NCBI RefSeq assembly: GCF_900116375.1
Contig: NZ_UETB01000023.1
Location: 1 to 32,905 of the forward strand
From: Georgenia satyanarayanai
GTDB taxonomy: Bacteria > Actinomycetota > Actinomycetes > Actinomycetales > Actinomycetaceae
DNA: 32,905 nucleotides
Direction: 5' to 3'
Shown: piece by piece, positions 24,000 to 32,525 of the stretch
How positions within the stretch are numbered: position 1 is the stretch's first letter
How the letters are laid out: every line of letters begins with the position of its first letter
Notes under the pieces: generated by a model
What the model was told of the DNA's origin: nothing
What the model saw: only the letters and a program-made list of their open reading frames with translations
The model's database searches: none
Program-made: the position numbers and the translations under genes

Positions 24000-26483
24000 C
24001 TACTCGTTGTCGCCGCCGGTGTCGTACTGCGGGCCGCCGGCGGCGGTTCCGGTCTCCCCGACGTCGGGCCACTGCCACTCGGCGACCTCGGGGATGTCCA
24101 CCCCGTGCTCCCGGGTGTACCGGCGGGCCGCCAGGCGCGCGTCGGACATCCGCTGCCGCAGGCCCGCGTAGCGCGCACCGAGGCTCGGGACGCGGTCGAT
24201 GACGTCCATGACCAGGTGGTACCGGTCCAGGTCGTTGAGCATGACCATGTCGAACGGCGTCGTGGTCGTGCCCTTCTCCTTGTACCCGCGCACGTGGAGG
24301 TTGGCGTGGTTGGTGCGCCGGTAGGTGAGCCGGTGGATGAGCCAGGGGTAGCCGTGGTAGGCGAAGATCACCTTCTTGCTCGTGGTGAAGATCGCGTCGA
24401 ACTCCGAGTCGGGCAGTCCGTGCGGGTGCTCCTTGGGGTCCTGCAGACGCATGAGGTCCACGACGTTGACCACCCGCACCCGCAGCTCGGGCAGGTGCTC
24501 ACGCAGCAGGTCCGCGGCGGCGAGCACCTCCAGGGTGGGGATGTCACCGGCGCACACGAGCACGACGTCCGGTTCGCTGCCGTCCTCCTCGGTCCCTGCC
24601 CACTCCCAGATGCCCAGGCCGCGGTGGCAGTGGTCCAGCGCCTCCTCCATCGTGAGGAAGTCCGGGCCGGGCTGCTTCCCGGCGACGACGACGTTGACGT
24701 ACTGGCGGGTGCGCAGCACGTGGTCGTAGGTCGCCAGCAGCGTGTTGGTGTCCGGCGGCAGGTAGACCCGCACGACGTCGGCGCCCTTGTTGACGACGTG
24801 GTCGATGAACCCAGGGTCCTGGTGGGAGAAGCCGTTGTGGTCCTGGCGCCACACGTGCGAGGACAGCAGGTAGTTCAGCGAGGCGATGGGCCGGCGCCAC
24901 GGCAGCTCGTCGGTGACCTTCAACCACTTCAGGTGCTGGTTGACCATCGAGTCGACGATGTGGATGAAGGCCTCATAGGACGTGAACAGGCCGTGGCGAC
25001 CGGTGAGGAGGTAGCCCTCCAGCCAGCCCTGGCACTGGTGCTCGGACAGGATCTCCACCACCTGGCCGGCCCGGGCCAGGTTCTCGGTGCGGTCGCTGTC
25101 GAGGAGCTCGGCGTTCCACTGCTTCGCGGTGACGTCGTACACCGCCTGAAGCCGGTTGGAGGCGACCTCGTCCGGCCCGAAGAGACGGAAGTTGTCCGGG
25201 TTGCGGCGCATCACCTCGGTGAGCCACTTGCCCAGCTCGCGGGTGGCCTCGGTGATCGAGGCGCCGGGGACCGGGACGTCGACGGCGAAGTCCCGCACGT
25301 CCGGCAGCCGCAGATCACGCAGCAGCAGGCCCCCGTTGGCGTGCGGGTTGTCGCTCAGCCGCAGGTGCCCCTCGGGCGCCAGGGCGGCCACGTCCTCCAC
25401 CAGCCGGCCGGCGTCGTCGAACAGCTCCTCGGGGCGGTAGCTGCGCAGCCAGTCCTCCAGCACCTGCAGGTGCTCGGGGGTGTCTCGGGCGTTGGCCAGC
25501 GGCACCTGGTGGGAGCGCCAGGAGCCCTCGGTGCGCTGCCCGTCGACCTCCTTCGGGCCGGTCCACCCCTTGGGGGTGCGCAGCACGATCATCGGCCACC
25601 GGGGACGCTCGACCTCCTCGGCGTCCAGCCCGGCGGCCCGCTCCTTGATGTCGGCGATCTCGTCGAGCACCTCGTCGAGCAGGGCGGCGAACCGGGCGTG
25701 GACCGAGACGGCGTCCTCGTCGTCGAAACCGGCGGTGAAGACGTGGGGGCGGTGGCCGTAGCCGCGCATGAGGTCGGTCAGCTCGTCCTCGCCGATGCGG
25801 GCCAGCACCGTGGGGTTGGCGATCTTGTACCCGTTGAGGTGCAGGATCGGCAGCACGACCCCGTCGGTCTTCGGGTTGACGAACTTGTTGGCGTGCCAGC
25901 TGGCGGCCAACGGGCCGGTCTCGGCCTCGCCGTCGCCGACGACGGCGAGGACGAGCAGGTCAGGGTTGTCGAACGCCGCGCCGTAGGCGTGGGACAGCGC
26001 GTAGCCCAGCTCACCGCCCTCGTGGATGGAGCCGGGCACCTCGGGCGCCACGTGGGAGGGGATCCCCCCGGGGAAGGAGAACTGCCGGAACAGCCGGCGC
26101 AGCCCCTCGGTGTCCTGGGTGACGTCGGAGTAGATCTCGGAGTAGGTGCCCTCGAGGTAGCCGTTGGCCACCGGGCCCGGCCCGCCGTGACCCGGGCCGG
26201 CGATGTAGATCGCGGACTGGGCGCGTTCCCGGATCACCCGGTTGGCGTGGGCGGAGATGAAGTTGAGACCCGGGGTGGTGCCCCAGTGGCCCAGCAGCCG
26301 CGGCTTGATGTGGTCGGGGTGCAGCGGCTCGCGCAGCAGTGGGTTGTCCAGCAGGTAGATCTGCCCGACGGACAGGTAGTTCGCGGCGCGCCACCAGGCG
26401 TCGATGCGCGCGATCGTGGCGTCGTCCGGGCCCTGCTCGCCGCGTCGGCGCCAGGTGGTCGGGGAAGCAGTTGCGCTAGTCAT
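24000..26483 (-). CDS. xfp: Phosphoketolase (xylulose-5-phosphate/fructose-6-phosphate)
   Basis: 827 aa, full family length. A TPP enzyme splitting xylulose-5-phosphate (or fructose-6-phosphate) with phosphate into acetyl-phosphate plus glyceraldehyde-3-phosphate (or erythrose-4-phosphate). Motifs: H66 in RLLGHWG, H99 in GPGHGGPG (97-103), TPP-binding GDGEAETGP (183-191) with the following WHANKF, and in the C-terminal part [13 protein letters not shown] and [18 protein letters not shown]. Start ATG 26483 follows CAGGAGAG. It stands alone between the methyltransferase (divergent) and lnt. With GH65/mutase, G6PD and type II GAPDH nearby it completes most of a heterofermentative-like route. No CsoR operator was seen upstream. 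Confidence 0.97.
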   Translation of the reverse strand: MTSATASPTTWRRRGEQGPDDATIARIDAWWRAANYLSVGQIYLLDNPLLREPLHPDHIKPRLLGHWGTTPGLNFISAHANRVIRERAQSAIYIAGPGHGGPGPVANGYLEGTYSEIYSDVTQDTEGLRRLFRQFSFPGGIPSHVAPEVPGSIHEGGELGYALSHAYGAAFDNPDLLVLAVVGDGEAETGPLAASWHANKFVNPKTDGVVLPILHLNGYKIANPTVLARIGEDELTDLMRGYGHRPHVFTAGFDDEDAVSVHARFAALLDEVLDEIADIKERAAGLDAEEVERPRWPMIVLRTPKGWTGPKEVDGQRTEGSWRSHQVPLANARDTPEHLQVLEDWLRSYRPEELFDDAGRLVEDVAALAPEGHLRLSDNPHANGGLLLRDLRLPDVRDFAVDVPVPGASITEATRELGKWLTEVMRRNPDNFRLFGPDEVASNRLQAVYDVTAKQWNAELLDSDRTENLARAGQVVEILSEHQCQGWLEGYLLTGRHGLFTSYEAFIHIVDSMVNQHLKWLKVTDELPWRRPIASLNYLLSSHVWRQDHNGFSHQDPGFIDHVVNKGADVVRVYLPPDTNTLLATYDHVLRTRQYVNVVVAGKQPGPDFLTMEEALDHCHRGLGIWEWAGTEEDGSEPDVVLVCAGDIPTLEVLAAADLLREHLPELRVRVVNVVDLMRLQDPKEHPHGLPDSEFDAIFTTSKKVIFAYHGYPWLIHRLTYRRTNHANLHVRGYKEKGTTTTPFDMVMLNDLDRYHLVMDVIDRVPSLGARYAGLRQRMSDARLAARRYTREHGVDIPEVAEWQWPDVGETGTAAGGPQYDTGGDNE

Positions 26484-26675
26484 GGTTCAGTACTCTCCTG
26501 TGTCGTAGCTCCCCCGCACATGGCACGCTGGTCCACTTCACCATCGCCCACATCGACCCCTTCTCGCCTCCTACTTTGGTCCTGGTGTGCCCCAGTTGCC
26601 GCCTCTGACCGCTGTGGCCCATCCGGCCCTTGTGTCCGATCACGTGATCCTGGAGTTCACTGGAAGGTCGCCACC

Positions 26676-27323
26676 ATGCCGACCATGTCCTTTTTTGAAG
26701 CCTTGCTCTGCCGCAGCGCACCATGGCGGTGCTTGGCGCGGCGGATCCTGCCGTGGAGTACTCAAGGGTTCTCCCTTGCAGGTGAGGTGCTCGAGGTCGG
26801 CGGCGGGAGTGGTGCCATGGCGGCAGAGCTCGGCCGCACCGACCGGCAGGTACGTCTCACCGTGACCGACCTGGACCCCGTCATGGCCCGTGCCGCACGG
26901 CAGCGGTTGGCACATCTACCGCACGTCGTGGTTCACCAGGCCGACGCCACACGACTGCCGTATAAGGATGGGTCCTTCGACGCGGTGACGAGCTTCCTCA
27001 TGCTCCACCACGTGATCGAATGGGAAAGCGCAGTGAGCGAGGCGTCTCGTGTCCTGCGACCCGGGGGGATGTTCCTGGGATACGACCTGGTCGCGTCCCG
27101 CGTCGCATCGCTGGTGCACCTGGTCGACCGTTCCCCACACCGACTCATCGAGCGCGGAACACTGGAGCCCGTCCTGGCGCGCGCCGGGCTTCAGGCAGTC
27201 ACCGTGCAGTACTCGCTGCGCGGTCTAGTCCTACGCTTCGCCGCCCGCAAACCGCGCCCGCCACAGCCCGGTGGCGGCGCGATCGAGTCGACCTCACCAG
27301 CCACAGGCCAGGTCAGGCCGTGA
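26676..27323 (+). CDS. Class I SAM-dependent methyltransferase
   Basis: 215 aa from ATG 26676 (GGAAGG upstream). The SAM-binding motif I VLEVGGGSGAMA (38-49), the acidic motif II end (TVTDLDP), motif post-II ADATRLPYKDGSFDAV and motif post-III VLRPGG identify a UbiE/methyltransf_11-type enzyme. Substrate unknown. The frame is open upstream for another 2.8 kb, but that part is antisense to phosphoketolase and has no domains. It is divergent from phosphoketolase (193 bp apart) and convergent with copB, ending before a strong hairpin. Confidence 0.85.
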   Translation: MPTMSFFEALLCRSAPWRCLARRILPWSTQGFSLAGEVLEVGGGSGAMAAELGRTDRQVRLTVTDLDPVMARAARQRLAHLPHVVVHQADATRLPYKDGSFDAVTSFLMLHHVIEWESAVSEASRVLRPGGMFLGYDLVASRVASLVHLVDRSPHRLIERGTLEPVLARAGLQAVTVQYSLRGLVLRFAARKPRPPQPGGGAIESTSPATGQVRP

Positions 27324-27379
27324 ACCGGAATGTGCCTGGCGCTCCGTGACGATGCGAGCCGGGACTCACGCGCGCGACG

Positions 27380-27426
27380 ACGAGCGCCGACTCCCGTGCC
27401 TCAACAGCCGGGAGGTCGGCGCTCGT
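27380..27426. terminator. Strong bidirectional hairpin between the methyltransferase and copB
   Basis: ACGAGCGCCGACTCCCG (27380-27396) pairs with the stretch 27409-27426 with a single bulged G at 27415, giving a 17-bp stem and a loop of about 12 nt. It lies in the 155-bp gap between two convergent genes, as expected for a shared terminator. There is no U-run on either strand. Confidence 0.75.
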
Positions 27427-27478
27427 GAAACACCGCGGTACCTGCGGGCCGCGTGCGTCGCACGTCCCGCGCGGTGAG

Positions 27479-29803
27479 TCAGTGGTGGTGCGCTGGGACC
27501 ACGTCCTCACGTCGCCCAGGTGCCTCTGGGCCACCGGCGGAAGGCACCTTGGGGGCGCCGTGCGCGGCCGCGGTGCTGGCCTCGGGGCTGAGGTCCAGGC
27601 GGCGCAGCAGCTGGGCGTTGAGCGCCACCACGATGGTCGACAGGGACATCAGGATGGCCCCCACCGACATCGGCAGGATGAACCCGATCGGCGCCAACAC
27701 CCCTGCGGCCAGCGGGACGGCGGCGATGTTGTAGCCCGCGGCCCACCACAGGTTCTGCTTCATCTTCCGGTAGCTGGCGCGCGAGAGCTGGATCACCGAC
27801 AGCACCGAACGCGGGTCGTCCGAGACCAGGATGACACCGGCCGAGCCGATGGCCACGTCGGTGCCCGCGCCGATGGCGATCCCCACGTCGGCCTGGGCCA
27901 ACGCCGGGGCGTCGTTGACGCCATCCCCCACCATGGCCACGATGCGGCCCTGGTGCTGCAGCTCAAGGACCTTGTCGCTCTTGTCCTCCGGGCGGACCTG
28001 GGCGAAGACCTGGTCGATGCCCAGGTCGGCGGCCACCGTCCGGGCCACCGGCTCGGCGTCACCGGTGATCATCACGACCCGGATGCCCAGCTGGTGCAGT
28101 GCCTCCACCGCCTCGCGGGACTCCTCGCGGATCTCATCGGCCAGTGCCACCGCCCCGGCCACCTTCCCGTCGATCAGGACGTGCAGGACGGTAGCCCCGT
28201 CCTCCGACCACGGCGCGCTTGCCCGCAACGGCTCAGCGGAGTGCTGGGCGAGCAGCGCCGGGCCACCAACCTGGACCTCGCGGCCCTCCACGGTGGCACG
28301 CACCCCCACAGCGGTCGCGGCACGGAAGTTACTGGCCGGCGGCACCTGCAGTCCTCGGTCCTCGGCCGCCGCCACGATCGCCCGGGCCAGCGGGTGCTCA
28401 CTCTCGGCCTCCGCGGCCGCCGCCAGACGCAGCAGGTCCCCGGCCTCATACCCACCGGTGGTGGTGATGTCGGTGAGCGCGGGCTCGCCCTTGGTCAGCG
28501 TGCCGGTCTTGTCGAACAGCACGGTGTCCACCACGCGCATGCGCTCCATCGCGGCGCGGTCCTTGATCAACACTCCGCCGCGGGCGGCGCGCTCAGTGGA
28601 GATAGACACGACCAGCGGGATCGCCAGGCCCAGGGCGTGGGGGCAGGCGATGACCAAGACGGTGATCGCCCGCACGAGCGCGCTCTCGGGCACCCCCAGC
28701 CACACCCACACGACCGCAGTGATGATCGCGGCGATCACCGCGTACCAGAACAGCCAGCCGGCGGCCTTGTCCGCCAGGAGCTGGGCGCGGCTGGTGGAGG
28801 CCTGCGCCTCGGCAACCAGGCGCTGGATACCGGCCAGCGCGGTGTCCTCACCAACGGCGGACACCCGCACCCGTAGCGCGTTGTCGGTGGCCACCGTGCC
28901 GGCCACGACGTGGTCCCCGACGGTGCGCAGCACCGGCTTGGACTCACCGGTGATCATCGACTCATCGACGTCCGCGCCGCCGTCGACGACCTCACCGTCG
29001 GCCGGCACCCGGCCACCCGGACGGACGACGACGACATCACCCAGACGAAGGTCTGCCGGGGCGACGGTGACGATCTCATCGCCCTCCACCCGCTCGGCCT
29101 CGTCGGGCAGGAGCGCGGCGAGGGAGTCCAGCGCGGAGGTGGTCTGCGCGAGGGAGCGCATCTCCAGCCAGTGCCCGAGCAGCATGATGACGACCAGGAG
29201 CGCCAGCTCCCACCAGAAGTCCAGCTCGTGGGAGAAGAGCCCCAGGCTCGCCCCGAGTGAGGCGACGAACGCGACCGTGATCGCCATCCCGATCAGCAGC
29301 ATCATCCCCGGCTTACGGGCACGCAGCTCGTCGACGGCGCCGGTGAGGAAGGGCCGCCCACCCCACACGTAAATCACGGTCCCGAGCACCGGGGAGACCC
29401 ACTCGACCCCCGGGATGTCAGGCAGGGAGTAGCCGAGCAGGTCGGCGAACATGCCGTTGAGCAGCACGGTGGGAATCGCCAGGGCGAGCATGATCCAGAA
29501 CAGGCGCCGGAACATCGCCACATGATCCCCATGTCCCCCATGTCCGCCGTGGTCTCCATGACCGCCGTGAGCGTCATGTCCGGCGTGAGGACCATGGCTG
29601 TCGTGACCGGAGTGGGACGCATCATGTCCGTGGTGCGCTGCGGCGTTCAGTGGGTCGGTGACCTGTCCGGTCTTCGTCGGCATCGCTTGCCCGTGGGTGG
29701 TCTGGCTCCCGTGTCCCCCGCCGTGGGCGGTGTGCTGCTCGGCGGGACCGCGTCCATCTGGCCTGGTCCCGCCGTGCCCGTGATGGTGCTCTGGCGTGCT
29801 CAT
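27479..29803 (-). CDS. copB: CopB-type P1B-3 copper/silver ATPase
   Basis: 774 aa from ATG 29803, chosen because GAGGGGAAG precedes it and the upstream open frame crosses the operator. The His-rich N-terminus (about 5-95, many HGGHGDH units) replaces HMA domains, typical of CopB. Motifs: TGES 285-288, metal-site C387-P-H389, phosphorylated D431 in DKTGT, a SEHPLAR box, GDGVND, GYNIAAVP and MSLSTIVVALN. The CPH plus MSxST pair defines P1B-3, which exports Cu (I or II) and Ag. The tail ends PAHHH. It is a single gene under a CsoR-type operator, divergent from the thiol-redox operon. Confidence 0.95.
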   Translation of the reverse strand: MSTPEHHHGHGGTRPDGRGPAEQHTAHGGGHGSQTTHGQAMPTKTGQVTDPLNAAAHHGHDASHSGHDSHGPHAGHDAHGGHGDHGGHGGHGDHVAMFRRLFWIMLALAIPTVLLNGMFADLLGYSLPDIPGVEWVSPVLGTVIYVWGGRPFLTGAVDELRARKPGMMLLIGMAITVAFVASLGASLGLFSHELDFWWELALLVVIMLLGHWLEMRSLAQTTSALDSLAALLPDEAERVEGDEIVTVAPADLRLGDVVVVRPGGRVPADGEVVDGGADVDESMITGESKPVLRTVGDHVVAGTVATDNALRVRVSAVGEDTALAGIQRLVAEAQASTSRAQLLADKAAGWLFWYAVIAAIITAVVWVWLGVPESALVRAITVLVIACPHALGLAIPLVVSISTERAARGGVLIKDRAAMERMRVVDTVLFDKTGTLTKGEPALTDITTTGGYEAGDLLRLAAAAEAESEHPLARAIVAAAEDRGLQVPPASNFRAATAVGVRATVEGREVQVGGPALLAQHSAEPLRASAPWSEDGATVLHVLIDGKVAGAVALADEIREESREAVEALHQLGIRVVMITGDAEPVARTVAADLGIDQVFAQVRPEDKSDKVLELQHQGRIVAMVGDGVNDAPALAQADVGIAIGAGTDVAIGSAGVILVSDDPRSVLSVIQLSRASYRKMKQNLWWAAGYNIAAVPLAAGVLAPIGFILPMSVGAILMSLSTIVVALNAQLLRRLDLSPEASTAAAHGAPKVPSAGGPEAPGRREDVVPAHHH

Positions 29804-29831
29804 AGCTTCCCCTCGTCGACATCCTTCATCC

Positions 29832-29848
29832 ATACCCCTACAGGGTAT
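29832..29848. promoter_or_regulatory. CsoR-type operator before copB
   Basis: ATACCCCTACAGGGTAT: a perfect 6-5-6 inverted repeat with the same arms and spacing as 6619-6635. It lies 28 bp upstream of the copB ATG, where binding would block transcription or the early transcript. It is 158 bp from the divergent glutaredoxin-like gene, so it probably acts mainly on copB. Confidence 0.8.
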
Positions 29849-29912
29849 CCCTGCTGGGTGCAAGGGGGACGGGTGGCATTCCATTCCTGATCTGGGGCCC
29901 TTGCCGGTGATC

Positions 29913-29928
29913 TTCATGGGTTCTTCAT
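29913..29928 (+). promoter_or_regulatory. Putative response-regulator box before the thiol-redox operon
   Basis: TTCATGGGTTCTTCAT differs from the 6557 site at one position (G for A). It ends 79 bp before GTG 30007, the same distance as at the main operon. It is also 65 bp beyond the copB operator, so it could serve both divergent promoters. Confidence 0.5.
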
Positions 29929-30006
29929 GAAAGGTCGATCGATTGGCCCGGTCGGGCGGTCGATGCTTTCGGTGGTGATCCGACACCCATTGAGAAGAGG
30001 AACTTC

Positions 30007-30285
30007 GTGACAGCCCAAGAGAGCCCGACCAAGGTGACCGTGGTTCAGGCGCCTGCGTGCCACTACTGTGAGGACGCCGCTGCGGTTCTTGCTGAGCTCA
30101 GCGTGAGGTTCGCGTTGACCGTGCGGATGGTCGAGCGCGACTCGGCCGAGGGACGGGAACTGATCGGCCGGCACCGGCCGCCCATGGCGCCGCTGGTCCT
30201 GGTCGACGGGGAGTTCTTCAGCAGCGGACGCCTTCCCCGGCGGCGGCTGGAGAAGCTCCTCCAGCTGCGCACGGCCGCGGCGTGA
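30007..30285 (+). CDS. Glutaredoxin/thioredoxin-like protein
   Basis: 92 aa from GTG 30007 (AAGAGGAAC upstream). A thioredoxin fold with the active-site C18-H-Y-C21 in VTVVQAPACHYCEDA, an aspartate/glutamate-rich middle and the cis-proline loop MAPLVLVDG (P62). Short Grx-like proteins of this kind commonly lead CcdA operons and relay electrons or reduce metal-bound thiols in the cytoplasm. It is followed 14 bp later by the CcdA-like gene. Confidence 0.8.
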   Translation: MTAQESPTKVTVVQAPACHYCEDAAAVLAELSVRFALTVRMVERDSAEGRELIGRHRPPMAPLVLVDGEFFSSGRLPRRRLEKLLQLRTAAA

Positions 30286-30299
30286 GAAGGGCCTGAGCC

Positions 30300-31247
30300 G
30301 TGGGAAGTGAGCTCCTGACCACCGGCAGCGTCCTGGCCGCCTTCTTCGCCGGCGGCGTGGCCCTGTTCGCGCCGTGCTGCATCGTCTTCCTCGCCCCCAG
30401 CTACCTGGCCGGGGCGGTGAAGAACCGCCGGTGGCGAATCCTGCCCCTGACCTTCGTGTTCGCCGCAGGCCTGGCGCTGGTGCTGGTTCCCATCACCCTG
30501 GGCGTCAGCATGCTGTCCGGGGCCATCAACCAGTACCACACCCAGCTCTACTGGGCCGGTGGCCTGCTGATGATCGCCCTGGCCGGGCTGTCCCTCTCGG
30601 GCACCATGTGGTCCCTGCCCCGCTTCATGCGGGCCCCGGACACCAGCCGCGGCGACGGCGCCAGCTTCTTCGCCCTCGGTGTCTTCTCCGGGATCGCCTC
30701 CAGCTGCTGCGCCCCCGTCCTGGCCGGCGTCATGACCCTGTCGGTGCTTTCCGGGTCGGCCGCCGGAGGGGTGGCCCTGGGCCTGGCGTTCGTCTTCGGG
30801 ATGGTCTTTCCCCTCTTCGTCATGGCCCTGGTCTGGGACAAGGCCCGGCTCGGGGAACGCCGCCTCTTCCAAGCCCGGCTCATCAAGATCCGCCTCGGTG
30901 CACGCACGCTGGTCACCAACACCGTCAACCTCGCCGTCGCGATCGCCTTCGCCGTCATGGGCATCTGGGTCATTACCCTGGCCGGCAGCACCGAGATGAC
31001 CGGCGGCGGGGCGGTGCAAAGCGCCATCGGTAACTGGCTCGCCACCACGCTGGGCCGCGTGCAGGACTGGCTCAATCCCCTGCCCGAGCCCCTCCTCGGC
31101 GCTGGCCTCCTCGCCGTGGCGGGCGTGTTCGTGCTCTTCACCCTGCGCGACCGGCGCACCCGAGCCCCGCACCCCGCTGATCCCGAGACACCCGCCGAGG
31201 CGCCCGCCTGCCACGCCAGCCACGACACCGAAGGACTGCCCAGATGA
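30300..31247 (+). CDS. CcdA/DsbD-type transmembrane thiol-electron transporter
   Basis: 315 aa from GTG 30300. Six or more hydrophobic helices in two related halves. Each half carries a paired-Cys proline motif, PCC (C26, C27 in LFAPCCIVFLAP) and SCCAP (C136, C137), so vicinal Cys replace the usual single reactive Cys of each CcdA repeat. The C-terminal tail (about 280-315) is hydrophilic. It would pass reducing power from cytoplasmic thioredoxin or the adjacent Grx across the membrane to extracytoplasmic proteins such as the next gene product. It overlaps that gene by 4 bp (ATGA). Confidence 0.85.
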   Translation: MGSELLTTGSVLAAFFAGGVALFAPCCIVFLAPSYLAGAVKNRRWRILPLTFVFAAGLALVLVPITLGVSMLSGAINQYHTQLYWAGGLLMIALAGLSLSGTMWSLPRFMRAPDTSRGDGASFFALGVFSGIASSCCAPVLAGVMTLSVLSGSAAGGVALGLAFVFGMVFPLFVMALVWDKARLGERRLFQARLIKIRLGARTLVTNTVNLAVAIAFAVMGIWVITLAGSTEMTGGGAVQSAIGNWLATTLGRVQDWLNPLPEPLLGAGLLAVAGVFVLFTLRDRRTRAPHPADPETPAEAPACHASHDTEGLPR

Positions 31248-31867
31248 CCAGCACGACCCTCAGCGCCAAGGACCGACTCCGGCACAAGCACGCCGAGGAG
31301 AAGGCCCGGGCCCAAGCAGCCGCGAGCAAGGCCCGCCGCCGGCGGATCCTGGGGATCTGCGCGCTCCTCGCGGTGGTCGCGGCCGCCGTCTACGCCCTGG
31401 CCACCTCCGGAACGGCCAGCTCCGAGGAGACTCGCCGCGCCCCGGACTTCACCCTGCCCACCACGGCCGGGACCACCGTAACCCTGTCCGAGCTCCGCGG
31501 GGAACCGGTCATCCTCTACTTCAACGAGGGAGCCGGCTGCGCCTCGTGCACCGTGCAGATGGCCGAGATCGAGAAGGAGCCAGGCTTCGCCGAGGCCGAC
31601 ATCACGGTCCTGCCGATCGTCATGAACACCGCCGAGCAGATCCGCCTCGACATGCAGCGCTACGGCGCCACCACCCCCTACCTGCTCGACGACGGCACGG
31701 TCTCCGAGGCCTACGGCACCCTCGGGACCGGCATGCACCCCGGAGTCCCCGGACACGGGTTCGTCCTCATCGACGCCCAGGGCAACCAGCTCTGGCAGGG
31801 CGACTACCCCTCAATGTGGCTCGAGCCGGCTCAACTCCTCAAGGAGGCCACCTCGCGCCTGGACTGA
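31244..31867 (+). CDS. Membrane-anchored thioredoxin-like (TlpA/AhpC-TSA type) protein
   Basis: 207 aa. A basic, Ala-rich cytoplasmic N-terminus (1-34), one signal-anchor helix (35-53) and an extracytoplasmic redoxin domain (about 65-205): APDFTLPTTAGTTVTLSELR, active-site C99-A-S-C102 in GAGCASC, and a PGVPGHGFVLIDAQG loop. Probably reduces disulfides or delivers reductant outside the membrane, fed by the CcdA-like protein with which it is translationally coupled. In copper clusters such proteins repair copper-oxidised thiols or help mature cuproproteins. Confidence 0.85.
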   Translation: MTSTTLSAKDRLRHKHAEEKARAQAAASKARRRRILGICALLAVVAAAVYALATSGTASSEETRRAPDFTLPTTAGTTVTLSELRGEPVILYFNEGAGCASCTVQMAEIEKEPGFAEADITVLPIVMNTAEQIRLDMQRYGATTPYLLDDGTVSEAYGTLGTGMHPGVPGHGFVLIDAQGNQLWQGDYPSMWLEPAQLLKEATSRLD

Positions 31868-31981
31868 TGCGCCACAGCCGGTTAACCGCCGGCGTCCTGT
31901 CCTCCTCGGTGCGTCATCGCTCGATTTCCCGCCATCGCCAAGCTGACCTGAACCGCCGAGAGTCCGATGCTGGAGGGGGAC

Positions 31982-31996
31982 CGCCGTGCGACGGCG
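31982..31996. terminator. Small hairpin between convergent redox and hemerythrin genes
   Basis: CGCCGT (31982-31987) and ACGGCG (31991-31996) form a 6-bp stem with a GCG loop in the 150-bp convergent gap. It may serve both directions. There is no U-run. Nothing else was recognised in the gap. Confidence 0.35.
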
Positions 31997-32019
31997 TGCG
32001 CGTCGGCGCCGCCCCGACC

Positions 32020-32514
32020 TCATCGGTCCTGGTCGGTGCCCAGCATCTCCGGACGCCCGGCGATCAGGATCGAGACGTCGACCCCAGCCTCGGTCAGCGT
32101 GGGGATCAGCACCGTCTCTTCCTTCTCCATCCGCAGGACGAACAGCATCACCAGGGCTCGGGCCGACAGGGCGGCATCCAGACCCGTAGCGGCCTGATCG
32201 ATGTGCTCGACCAGGCTCAGCAGCGACTTGTGGTCCAGCTCGAGTGCGGCCACCAAGGCATGCGCGCCAACGCCGCGCGCGACGTTGTACAGCACCATCT
32301 CCTCGGTCTGCAGATGCGCAAAGACCTCCCCGCGCAGGAAATCCACCAGCGCGCGGCGTGGCTGCTCGTGATCGTGCCCGGCCGCGACCGCGTTGACCAG
32401 GGCGGCCTCCCGTGCGGCGAGCCCGGACCACAGGTCCGCGTGGTGGTGATGCGTCGCCGAGGGCATCGGACTCCCATCGCGGCGGTTGCCGGAGTCGTGC
32501 TCTGTCTGACTCAT
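32020..32514 (-). CDS. Hemerythrin HHE-domain protein
   Basis: 164 aa from ATG 32514; an upstream in-frame ATG at 32532 is possible. A four-helix bundle with diiron-type ligands: HHHHADLWSGL (about 20-30), AHLQTEEMVLY, ALELDHKSLLSLVEHID and MEKEETVLIPTL, following the H...HxxxE...H...E layout. Bacterial HHE proteins bind O2 or NO or protect against oxidative and nitrosative stress. The ATG may be leaderless, since no ribosome-binding site is evident. It is convergent with the redox operon and downstream of the broken whiB. Confidence 0.82.
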   Translation of the reverse strand: MSQTEHDSGNRRDGSPMPSATHHHHADLWSGLAAREAALVNAVAAGHDHEQPRRALVDFLRGEVFAHLQTEEMVLYNVARGVGAHALVAALELDHKSLLSLVEHIDQAATGLDAALSARALVMLFVLRMEKEETVLIPTLTEAGVDVSILIAGRPEMLGTDQDR

Positions 32515-32525
32515 ACCAGTATTCA

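Noticed and set aside
23823-26675. Long plus-strand open frame leading into the methyltransferase
   Set aside because: It is antisense to phosphoketolase; only the last 215 codons (from 26676) have a domain and a ribosome-binding site.
27425-29372. Two long plus-strand open frames opposite copB
   Set aside because: Antisense shadows without domains.
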